A stretch of DNA of 64,000 nucleotides from Sanghuangporus weigelae (taxonomy: Eukaryota > Basidiomycota > Agaricomycetes > Hymenochaetales > Hymenochaetaceae). The stretch's first letter is position 1; every line of letters begins with the position of its first letter. Below, piece by piece: positions 12,590 through 21,978 of the stretch. The position numbers and the translations under genes were made by a program. The notes under the pieces were generated by a model, which was not told where the DNA came from, did no database searches, and saw nothing but the letters and a program-made list of their open reading frames with translations. Where the stretch lies: the NCBI GenBank assembly GCA_033182465.1, contig CP137320.1, positions 2,542,001-2,606,000 on the forward strand. Direction: 5' to 3'.

Positions 12590-13148
12590 TGTTGCTGTCC
12601 GTAAGTCGAGCTTCTAAACTGTGTGGTCTCTAACGCTGATCTTTTTGTAGTGTCTGGTTTTTTAGCATCGAATCACGACAAACACATGATTTGAATGATT
12701 CGATTGATCGGACGAGTCTTTAGCAAATTCAATGTCTCTCCCGGTCCAGCCTTTTTCTGGATGTGGTTATCGGATTATCCAAGGTTCTTCATTTTCAATC
12801 GTCATGGTAGCTAGCTATCTCACACAATCAGATCCGATGGAAGATCGCTAATCAATACACGCCCTATGACGACATAGGCTAATTTTTTTTCTATGCAGAG
12901 ATCAAATTTGATTGATTCTAACCGGTGGTCAACAATTTGTAAACAGCCTTCTCGAGCACAGCACCCAGAGTTATCTTCTAACTTCGTCTCTGATGTGAAA
13001 AAATTGGAGAGAGAAGGAAGCAAATGAAGTTGCCGATTGATCAATTTCGGACCACGAGTATGTCGCCGAGTCCGCTAACCGGCCCCAACGCTGTCGCATT
13101 AATCTTACTGGCGAATGAGGAAGACACGGGTAAAGCTATAAATATGAG
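12590..13148. other. Intergenic stretch between two converging genes
   Basis: About 560 bp between the stops of the JmjC gene and TSR3. It is AT-rich and should hold both 3' untranslated regions and polyadenylation signals. I see no open frame of note, repeat or RNA gene. Confidence 0.5.
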
Positions 13149-14328
13149 TCACTGATCACCCCCCTCCTTTGAAGTTTCAGATACAGAGTCAGGAGGTTCA
13201 TCGTCATCTTCATCTGAATCAAACCTTTCATGATTTGGGTTTGCGACGAGAAGGTCTCCGTTATCTTTGCAAGCATCGGAATGGTTCTTTTGAAAACTGG
13301 GTTCAGCGAGGGAAAGCAATCAAAGCGTACCGTCATCTTTACGGCTTTGTTGATAACTCTCTTCAAGCTCTCGCATAATAGTTTCCTGCATCTCGGACAC
13401 CTCAGAGGCTGATTTGCACATCCTATACCGTTCAATATATGGCCTAGGAGCCAAGTTTAGCATGTCATGAGTTGGAGTATGAAACGATTACATACTTATT
13501 GACCTCGTAAAATGAGGCTGCCCAGCCGAAAGGTGCAAGAAGTTGCTTCGCATATGAATCAAAGCCAGTAATATAAAATGCTGCAGCGAGTGCTTCAACA
13601 CAGTTCAAACGCCACGGTTTCCCGTAGTTTGTTTGATTGGTTGCGAGAAGATACGGCACTAAAAGTTCGAGAAAGCGAGCGACGGTAAATAGAACTCTGG
13701 CAAACTGACTTGAAGAGAAGCATACGCAATCGTTCATGCGGACTGGAGATTTTGCGCCATGGAATGTCATCCAGCCGTGCCCATGAGCATTCGACGACAG
13801 CGACTCCGGAGGTCTGTACCAAATCGCGGTCTGCAGGACTGACAACTTGTGTGCCTTTGGGTCTATAACCTCAAATCAGTATTTGCCTCGGACGAATGGA
13901 TATTTAGGATCGACTGGAACTTACGAGAGTACGATTCCTCGAAACTTTGTACCAATTTTTAGATCCTTGATGAGTCCTAGTCGGGCAAGTTTCTTGCCAG
14001 AACATCGGCGAGGATCGCAGTGGTCGAAATCCTGGGTGAAGAAGACACAGCCAATATCTGAGTATTTCGCAGGAATCATAGAAGTATTCATACACACCCA
14101 CATTGCAACAGGGACATCGATCTTTCGTTCACTTTCGTCCTCCGCATCTTCATCTTCTGAGTCAGGATTGTCGATGTTGATAGTGCCAATAGCACTGTCT
14201 GGACGAGCTAGACTATCTTCCCAAGCCTGAGGGAGCCGCGAACGCCCATGCCGTAGACCGCCTCGTCCACGACCTCTTGCAGCACTCCTTCTTCCATTTG
14301 GCGTACCACCTCCTCCTTTCTTGCCCAT
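13149..14328 (-). CDS. TSR3: TSR3, 18S rRNA aminocarboxypropyltransferase
   Basis: Six exons: 14328-14098, 14031-13925, 13862-13726, 13658-13496, 13422-13331, 13264-13149, joined to 281 residues. Tsr3 transfers the aminocarboxypropyl group of S-adenosylmethionine to a hypermodified pseudouridine of 18S rRNA late in small-subunit maturation. Diagnostic motifs in order: VAMWDFDHCDPRRCSGKKLA, GTKFRGIVLSP, VVSPADRDL, VVECSWARLDDIPW, LPYLLATNQTNYGKPWRLNC and VEALAAAFYITGF. The N-terminus is Gly/Arg-rich (basic) followed by an acidic linker. The C-terminus is a long Asp/Glu tail, common in fungal Tsr3. The first intron (66 nt) is in frame without a stop. Start choice: the ATG at 14328 gives MGKKGGGG; the frame further upstream lacks family features. 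Confidence 0.95.
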
Positions 14329-14451
14329 TCGATAGAAAAGTTGTTGTACTAGTAGAGAAATCGCGGGATGGTGGTGACGGGGCACGTGACTTGTCCGACA
14401 GTTTCTTGATGGTCTTGAGGTGCAAAGCAAGTTAAGTTAACGACGATCACG
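14329..14451. promoter_or_regulatory. Very short shared promoter of TSR3 and mL41 with an E-box
   Basis: Only 123 bp lie between divergent start codons of a cytosolic and a mitochondrial ribosome gene. A CACGTG palindrome sits at 14383-14388 inside GGCACGTGAC, the core bound by Cbf1/USF-type bHLH factors in fungi. Its use here is inferred. Confidence 0.5.
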
Positions 14452-14985
14452 ATGAGGCCGACGCTAGCATGCTTTTCCAAAGCCTCAAGAATGCCGCTTA
14501 CCCCAAAGAGGGGTAACAAAGATTACTACAAGGGTGCGAATACCAGATGGTTCTCATGAGAGACTTGGAAACTGAATCCTCCGGACACAGGCACTCGACA
14601 AGCATCTCTTCCCGGTTTGCGAACAGGCGCTCCAGGGAAGTACTTTGGTCGCGGGACGAACGCATACCGCCTCCTCGATGAGCGCGTGCGTGTCTTCGTC
14701 GCACCTCCCATTAAGGAACTCAACAACTCTTCAGTGTGTCTTGCACTGCAATACAAGTTTTGTCATCCACTAACGGATTTTCCTCCTCTTCTTCGGACGG
14801 AACAGTTAAAACCATACGTACCATGGATGACCTATCTATCAGAGGAGGATATGTTCAAGCAACCATTTGGGAAGCTTCCTTCAGGTGGTCTGAATGGTCA
14901 AATTTACCTTGATACGGTGAAGGGACGACGAAAACCTGAGACCGGGCTTGTTGTTTTGAATGCGGAGGGCGAAGTAATTTCTTAG
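14452..14985 (+). CDS. MRPL27: Mitochondrial large-subunit ribosomal protein mL41 (MRPL27 type)
   Basis: Exons 14452-14533, 14591-14733, 14806-14985, 134 residues. The start MRPTLACFSKASR looks like a mitochondrial presequence (Arg, Ser, no acid). Then comes the family core: LTPKRGNKDYYKGTR, RTGAPGKYFGRGTNAYRLLD, VRVFVAPPI and, after splicing, LKPYVPW. In fungal mL41 the same order is seen (TKxGNKxxYKGTR ... VRTYV.P ... LKPYV). The second intron (72 nt, with a CTAAC branch site) is in frame without stop, so an unspliced reading would insert 24 residues before LKPYV. The tail after LKPYV is longer than in yeast. The protein belongs to the mitochondrial 54S subunit. Confidence 0.9.
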
Positions 14986-15151
14986 CTTGTGATCACTTTC
15001 GTGCAAAGGGAAGAATAGAGCATCGTTGTGACTTATATTTTGATAATAGTATGCATCAAACTCCATGCATCACAGCAAATTGGATAACAAGCACAACGAG
15101 AAGGATAAATTATATATACCCAGACCCAAATTCGCCTTCCACGGTGATACA

Positions 15152-17302
15152 TTACTCAAGAGGAGTATCGAGATCAAATTGTTTAAATCGCGGCTCTGGG
15201 AAGTACCTCGCGCGCACGGTCCTACCACCAAAATATCGTCCATCCAGCTCCCGTACTGTCTTCCATGCCGCAGCAGGCCCATTGAAGACAACAAAGATCC
15301 TCACGGCGTCACCATCGTTCTCCGGTGGAGGCTGAACAAGATGTACGAGCACGCGTTGTACCACACCATTCTTTGCACATTCATCCCCGATTTCCTCCCT
15401 CAGATCCTCATCTTCTGCGTCCTCTGGACCAACCATGTTAGTGAGCACGACAATACGACTTGGGGGCCCGAAGCGAACTAAATCTTCGCGTGCTTTTGCA
15501 TCCTCGTTCGCATTCACGATACGACCGCGATTTGCTCCCTTTCCGACAGCTTCTTTCGCTTTCCCTGAAGCTTTCTTTGGCTTTCCATTGCTGTCCCCAT
15601 CATGGACAACTTTTTCAATAGTAAGCGCATTCACGATTCCCTGTCCGTCTGCTCCAAGGCCCTGCCCTTCCTTGTGGCCCCATTTTGCCATCATCCGAGC
15701 AGCAAAACCTTGAGGTTCAGACCTAATGAATAGGAGCTTCGGTCAAAATTTACTTAGCGTAGAGTTCATCTTGACATACTTCTCATCAGACTTTTCCTTT
15801 ATCTGAGTCTCATTGATGGACGCGACATTGGCCTCCGGTGGAGCGGATGCTGCAAGTTTCGCAAGTCGAGCAGCTACAGCTGCTGCGGCTTCGCGACTGT
15901 GCTTGACGCGTTCCTCAAAATCAGGGTTCTGCGTGACGTTGCCAGCCACAGAATGAGCTGGTTCAACTGCTGGTGGTGGTGGTGGAACAGGCGGAGAAAC
16001 AAAAGAGTGGAGTGGTAGCTCCTCTTCCGGCTGGGGAGTCGGCACGCGCGGTGCGGCAGGCGTCGAAACGGGCATTCCCATCGTCTGGCTCAAGGCCAAG
16101 CGGCGCTGATATGCCTCGCCGCCAGTTTCTGCCACGGGAGCTGGAGATGGAATACGAGGAACCGCGATGCCTTGCGACATTGCGAGACGTCGAGCATAAG
16201 CCTCCTCACCAGTCATTGCAGTATCAACCACGGCAGGAGACGGTTCCTGCACTTGCGGAGTATCATCTTCCCAGCGTGCTTGAAATAGGAAAACGTAAGC
16301 TTGGAGTTCTGCCTCTCCCTCGAAACAAAGGCTCACCATTCTTCTTAGGTCGATCATCATCATCACTGTAGGAATAATCGCTGTCTGAGTAGCTGTTACT
16401 TCTGTATCTCTTTCTGTCTTTGGCCTGTCTTTCGATTGCGAGTCGTAACCTGCGTTCCTCTTGTTCTCGCTTTCTCCATGCTTTATACTCGTAGTAATCA
16501 TTCGGTCGAGCTGGATTATAAGGCTCCATAGGGTCCCAAGTCGGCAAGACAGGAGCATTCTTGTTCTAAATTTGCAAATTCTTTCATAAATTCGTGCGTC
16601 TACTATGTGCCATTATAAAAGAGAAAGAACGTGCCTTCTTGCCCTTGCGCTTTCCTGAGCCAGCATTGTTTTTCTTTCGATTCGCCTTGAATCCATTGAC
16701 ATCTTCATCGAGAACCATCGACGGAGGTTTGATTTTCTTTCCCCATCCAAGGCCGGTCGCTTCGTTAGGCTCTTCGGGATCTTTGGCCTTCTCCTTCTCG
16801 GGCTCGGGAATATTGAGAACTGGTTCAGCTACAACAACCGCTGTCGCAGAGACGGATGTCTCTGAAAGCTGGGCGCCGATCGGCAGCGCTCGAGGTACGC
16901 TGATAGCAGGCTTCGGCTTGGCTTTTCCTACACGCCTCACGGGTGCAAATGCCAGCGCGGCGGACCATCCTGGGTATCGGCGAATGCGATCAAATAACAA
17001 AAATCATGGACGGACAGTCATTTAATACAATGTTATCATGCGCTGCGGACAGTGGACAGAATACCGGCTGTGGCCTTTCCGGCTGATGAATCTAGCTCTG
17101 CTGGGCTTCCTTCAGCAGCACTTGGTGCGAGATTGGTCGTCGAAACGGCTGAAGAGCCATGACCTGAAGGTTCGGCGTTGTCGCTCTTTTTCTCGTCAAG
17201 CTGAGGAGCGACTTCGGTTGTACTAGAAGGCGTGAATGTTGTTGCATTTGAGAACTGAATGCCGCCATAGAGACCTCCCACTCTACGAGGCGGTTGAGCC
17301 AT
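15152..17302 (-). CDS. SPF45: SPF45/RBM17-type splicing factor (G-patch plus UHM)
   Basis: Five exons: 17302-17065, 16969-16635, 16565-16337, 16278-15780, 15722-15152, 623 residues. Start [18 protein letters not shown] matches the conserved SPF45 N-terminus. [12 protein letters not shown] and [20 protein letters not shown] are family blocks. The middle is Ser/Asp-rich, then low-complexity with two imperfect repeats of about 29 residues ([15 protein letters not shown] and [15 protein letters not shown]). The G-patch starts near residue 440 ([19 protein letters not shown]). The C-terminal RRM is a U2AF-homology type with the RYF motif near residue 597. SPF45 acts in 3' splice-site choice by binding ULM peptides of SF1, U2AF and SF3b155. 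The second intron begins with GC (AAG|GCACGT), the only non-GT donor I found here. Confidence 0.93.
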
Positions 17303-17784
17303 GGCGTCGTCGTGGTCAAGAGAAAGAGAGCAAAGGTGCCGTCCAAGCCAGTCGCGGGTGCTTTCTAGTCAGCATTTCCTTTTCTGGAACGTTTACTCAC
17401 AACTTCTTACATATCGATTACATACCAAAAGAATGGAGAAAGGACTTTTATATACATCGTACTAGTGATTTCCAAAGTCAGCATATTAATATTCTTAACG
17501 CAATTAATTGCTAACGTTGATTTACGAGAGATGTAATGTATGATAATGTAAGTTCCTTAAGTAGGTGATCAGTGTTTTTGGCTAAAGCCACTCTGGTCTT
17601 TCTGATTGTCCCATCATTCAGAGATGTACTATAATTATGTTGTTTCTTCTTCAGTACGCGATCGATGGCAGAAGCAGTTACAGGTTTTATCAAACCATAT
17701 GTATTCTTTTTCAGGGCAGATCCTGGTGGAGTTATCCTAAAGGAATGCCTGCCTTTCCGAAAAAGTATTCTACAGTGTGCAGAT
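17303..17784. other. Upstream region of the SPF45 gene, up to the repeat island
   Basis: About 480 bp, AT-rich, without a supported gene. It holds the SPF45 promoter on its left side and turns abruptly GC-rich at the start of the repeat island. No clear TATA or factor site. Confidence 0.45.
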
Positions 17785-18270
17785 GTGAAAGGATCCGCTC
17801 AAAATCTCGCATCAGGATCGACGCGATCAACAGATCTACACGATCAGCTTCCCAAACGCGACCAGTAACCAAGCCAGCTATCACGGGCCCAAGCGATCGA
17901 GCGGCCTAGGCAACAGTAACCCGTTACCACCCGAGCGCTAGAAGCACCGAAGCGGATACGTAATCCCGCTAACAGCTAACACCGCCGACCGCCTATTACT
18001 GCGGACTACCACTCTAACGCCGCCGACTGAAAGGATCCACTCAAAAACTCGCATCAGGATCGACGCGATCAGCAGATCCACACGATCAGCTTTCCAAATG
18101 CAACCGGTAACCAAACCAGCTATCACGGGCCCAAGCGATCGAGCGGCCTAGGCAACAGTAACCCGTTACCACCCGAGCGCTAGAAGCACCGAAGCGGATA
18201 CGTAATCCCGCTAACAGCTAACACCGCCGACCGCCTATTACCGCAGACTACCACTCTAACGCCGCCGACC
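17785..18270. repeat. Two direct repeats of 243 bp at the left edge of the repeat island
   Basis: The sequence beginning TGAAAGGATCC at 17785 recurs at 18028 with a period of 243 bp and only scattered substitutions. The second half of the unit (CACGGGCCCAAGCGATCGAG onward) is almost identical in both. A piece of the first 75 bp recurs in reverse orientation at 24367-24440, at the other end of the palindrome. No coding potential. Confidence 0.85.
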
Positions 18271-18492
18271 AAGCAACCAGAGCGACCTCGATCAAAAGAA
18301 GCGATCAAACTTCTTAGAAGTCCAGAAGCACAACTACTAAAGCCTAAACGCTAAAAGGCTAAAGGCTAATAAGGTTTATGGAGACCTCACTGGCATTTCA
18401 GCACTGTCAAGTCTGTGCACGAGTTTACATGGTCCTTTATGAAGTATACTACATAGTATGCACGGCAACAGTTGGTACGCGTTGTAGTGTGC
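18260..18492 (+). repeat. Inverted repeat of about 230 bp, left copy
   Basis: This stretch, running from AACGCCGCCGACCAAGCAAC to the start of the palindrome arm, is the reverse complement of 20853-21082 with very few differences. Together the two copies flank the left arm like long terminal inverted repeats of a 2.8-kb unit. Confidence 0.85.
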
Positions 18493-20864
18493 CGCACTTG
18501 CCTGTACCGGTACGTCGGTACAGGCCCCTCAGTACTCTGTACAGTATACCATCGTGCGGCGACCGCTACACCTCCGCCGCTCCTTAAGACCTTCCAAACC
18601 GCCGCTCCTTGATTCGTGGCTCAACCAATACGTCCGCCGCCTCCCGTCCTTCGAAGACTTCCCAAACCGAGTATGCTTGGCCAGCCGCACTTTCTGATAC
18701 GCGGGCACCTGGAACGTTGCAGTGGATGTATCGGCTACGGCGGCGGAAGGATATCGAACCGTATAGCCGATGGAATATTTGTCGGCTCCTGTTGATTGGC
18801 TTATCCGACGTCGGGTAGTGGTTTTACAAGGTCCCAGGTACCACGTTTCATGTTCATACTATGCTGCTTCGTGTGCCGAGTCCGATTGTCGGACGCGGCG
18901 GCCACTCGCGTATTCCCCTTTTAGTATTATTGCCTCCCCTGACGTTTCATATTCGTGTGGTGCGACCACTTAGCGATCCGAGCGCGCCCGATGATGTGAT
19001 GCGCCGCGCCAATCACCGCCAGCCCGATCAGCGCGCGCTGTCGATCGGCGGTGTCGTATCTGAAGGTGCTACAGATGTCCGTCCTACTAAGGGTGCTGAA
19101 TGTATGAAGGGACCTCCAAAAATGAGATGCCGACGCTATCAGACTCTCAAAGACCTACTACCCGGCAGGTGCCAGGAACCGTCGGAGACGTAATGGATGG
19201 GTCTAGGGATGCCGCTGGATAAAGGGAATAGGATAACAGGACCGCCGCTCAAAAGGGGGGATCACAAGAGGCTGCCGACGTGGTATAAACTCAGCCACAG
19301 GAAGGTATGAAGCGTATAAGATGAATATAAAGGATAAAATGGAGTGAGTGGCTGGAGAAGGCGTCGCTGGGTCGTCTGATAGGATGCCTGGGTCGTCGGA
19401 TGGCCGCCAACGTCAAATAGAGGGGTGCCGGACTGAGGGGGAGGCCGCAGGAATCCGCCGAAGTAGCGTAAACGCGATAGATGAGAGGAAAAGGCCGTAT
19501 AAGATCAATATATGGGATAAACTGGAGTGAAAGGCTGGAAAGGACGCCGAAGGGGAGTCTGATAAGAAGCCTGGGTCGCCGAAGGGTCGCCGACGTCAAA
19601 TAGAGGGGCGCCGGACAGGTATAAAGTGTGGGGAGGAGGCTCAGGGTTAAATCCCGAGCCCTACTCACTCACTGAACGTCAGAGCGGCAGAGGCGTACCG
19701 GAGGCGGCGAAGGCAAGTAGAATGTGGAGTCAAACAAGAGGAGATGTCAAGGATAGTATATAGTCAAGGGGGAGGCTCAGTACATGAGGGGAGACTCAGA
19801 GTGAGGGATATCTCGAACTCTGGCGCTCGGTCTGGTACATGCTCTTGGAATCCTTGCTAGGCTTGGAATCCCTGCGTCTACAAGCTAGTATAAGCTCTAT
19901 ATATACTCTACTGCTGTCGCTGACACATCCTACTGTCTGACAACATCTCCTGAGTCATCTGGGTCGCCAAGGGCCGCTGCCGGAGCGCCCAGGTGAAATC
20001 TGAGAGCGGCAACGTGAGGGGGGCATCCAATCACATGAAATATTGAGTATCTGCAATAACACGGGCGCCGGTGGAGTTGGGCTTGGCGGCGCGAGTCGGT
20101 GGCTTGGCACGCCGATGTACCACATGCCTACCTTCCATACATGGTCTAATGGGGGCCGCCGCGTCGGGGGGAAGTCGGGAAACATCGGAACCGATGATCG
20201 GAGGCTGATATCGCGTATATGAGACAAAGGGCGCATCAGCCGATGTCCCTGAGGTGTCCGATGCATCGGCGGCACTCAATACAGAGTGTGGGCGATCCCT
20301 AGTGACTAATACGAGTGGCCGGAGCGGCAGTGCTGTGGGGGACTGCCGGACTGGTGGCAGATACATCGTAATGAGGCATGTAAGCACATATGACAATATA
20401 TAGCTCCCTAGACAATGGGGGACTGCTTGGTAAGCTGTAGGAGGCATCGGCGAGGGTACCTGAGGATGTCTGAGTGTCCGCCGCATTGATCGGCGCCAAG
20501 GGGGGCCGACTCGGAGGCATCCAGAGTCGCCGCACGGCTGTACGTATGGTAAATCATAAGATCGGCGGCACGTAGTCACTGAGGGATGTGTCCTATAGTG
20601 CCTGGTGCTGGGTAGGAGCTGTCGGCGGACCTGTCTGAGTGTTAGGGAGCCATCGGCGGATCGATTTGGGTCATAGGAGGGCGCCGCAGTACAGTACGTG
20701 TGCTGGAATCAATGGATACGTGCTCAAATGATGTCCCGAGTGCAATAGGAGTGTGCCCTCACACTCTCAGGTGTCGGCAGTGCTGGGATATGGTATCTGC
20801 AGTAAGAGGGAGCCATAGTATGAGTGTACTGGCACAGGAGGAGCCAGTGCGCTACAACGCGTAC
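18480..20864 (+). repeat. Left arm of the large palindrome (about 2.4 kb)
   Basis: Reading 18480-20864 forward gives the reverse complement of 21979-24366. In stretches compared by eye (for example 20041-20170 against 22680-22805) the arms differ at about 1-2 percent of sites. The arm starts GTTGTAGTGTGCCGC and ends GTGCGCTACAACGC, so its own ends are short inverted repeats. It is GC-rich with many GCCGAC/GTCGGC words, and its open frames are mirrored in both arms without known domains. Sharp edges and paired ends suggest a mobile or amplifying unit, but I know no family for it. Confidence 0.85.
19255..19625. repeat. Tandem repeat of about 183 bp inside the left arm
   Basis: Two diverged units in tandem, each carrying a Cys-to-Gly shared word read on the minus strand as TCCGGCRCCCCTCTATTYGA and a common TTTCCAGCCTTTCACTCCA block. 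It mirrors 23241-23610 in the right arm. The period is a multiple of three, so frames stay open through it; I take this as a by-product and not as coding. Confidence 0.7.
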
Positions 20865-21082
20865 CAACTGTTGCCGTGCATACTATGTAGTATACTTCAT
20901 AAAGGACCATATAAACTCGTGCACAGACTTGACAGTGCTGAAATGCCAGTGAGGTCTCCATAAACCTTATTAGCCTTTAGCCTTTTAGCGTTTAGGCTTT
21001 AGTAGTTGTGCTTCTGGACTTCTAAGAAGTTTGATCGCTTCTTTTGATCGAGGTCGCTCTGGTTGCTTGGTTGGCGGCGTTG
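20853..21082 (-). repeat. Inverted repeat of about 230 bp, right copy
   Basis: Reverse complement of 18260-18492, immediately inside the palindrome's left arm end. It contains the mirrored words ACTATGTAGTATACTTCAT and GGTTGCTTGGTTGGCGGCG. No equivalent copy flanks the right arm at 21979, so the palindrome's centre is asymmetric. Confidence 0.85.
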
Positions 21083-21978
21083 TAGACTATCAGACCCTCT
21101 TAAGCAGCGGCGAAGGCGACGGCGTTCGACCACAGAGAGGCGTCGGCGGTGTCAAAGATCGGAGAGGTAAGAAGGGATCCAACTCGTGGCTAAACCTCCT
21201 GGACAGCTCGGTGCCGTGGCGGACAATTTGACCCGGAAGCACTGCTGCCGATCGGGATGCGCGCTCAGTCGTGGGGAGAGCTCAATCGTAAGAGCTATGG
21301 TATGATCCGCGTATAGAGGGGGCGCCACCGATAATGTACGAGACAGAGCCGCCGACGAGTCAAGATGTCGGCGTCGCGAATAAGTAGTAGAGCGACGGCG
21401 CTGTCGAGTCCTGCGAGCGGCGGCGATTACTAGTAGAGCGACGGTGCCGCCGGTTACCAGGAGAGCGACGGTGTCGCCGATTACCAGGAGAGCGACGGTG
21501 TTGCCGATTCCCAGGAGAGCGACGGTGTCGCCGATTCCCAGGAGAGCGACGGTGTTGCCGATTCCCAGGAGAGCGACGGTGTCGCCGATTCCCAGGAGAG
21601 CGACGGTGTCGCCGATTGTCAAGAGGGCGATGGCGCTGCCGATTCCCAGGACCGGGGATAGCTCTGCCGATCACTTGCGCAGTGTCGAGTGAGCACGTGC
21701 CCCTGTTATTCCCTTAAACGGGGGCGGCGTCTTGTGACGGCACACGGTCTTCGGCGAAGGCGATAGAGAGCAAAAGGGGCTAACAGAGACGAGAGGAGTG
21801 CACTGAGATCTATTCTGAACTACTGCTTCTGAACACTACATACATGAGGTCTATATATACTGGGGAATGCTGGGGAAGAGCGTCACAGAGACGGCGACAG
21901 TGACGGCGCGTCACAGGCGCGCAATCGGTGCGGACCCGAAGATCGGGGCGCGCCGCGAAGCTGCCAAGACACGAGCGC
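21083..21978. other. Centre (spacer) of the palindrome
   Basis: About 0.9 kb that is not mirrored. It holds a stretch without internal repeats (21083-21428), the 27-bp minisatellite, and a segment of about 330 bp (21650-21978) that recurs once more at 26735-27070 in the older copy. No recognisable gene. Confidence 0.7.
21430..21648. repeat. 27-bp minisatellite, about eight units
   Basis: Eight consecutive units near AGGAGAGCGACGGTGTCGCC plus GATTCCC. Units 3-6 alternate GTGTC and GTGTT, which hints at growth by 54-bp dimers. The outer units are the most diverged, as expected for a minisatellite that expands in its middle. The period is nine codons, which creates a spurious repeated reading frame on both strands. 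Confidence 0.92.

Noticed and set aside
20031-20579. Open frames of 100-180 codons in the palindrome arms (also 22153-22883 and 23188-23709)
   Set aside because: They are mirrored on opposite strands in both arms, overlap in several frames, have Pro/Arg/Ser composition driven by GCC-rich words and show no domain. The 183-bp tandem period keeps frames open by arithmetic.
21360-21692. Repeat protein-like frames over the minisatellite, and a CRISPR-like look
   Set aside because: The 27-bp period equals nine codons, so all frames repeat. There are no spacers between units, and this is a eukaryotic genome.
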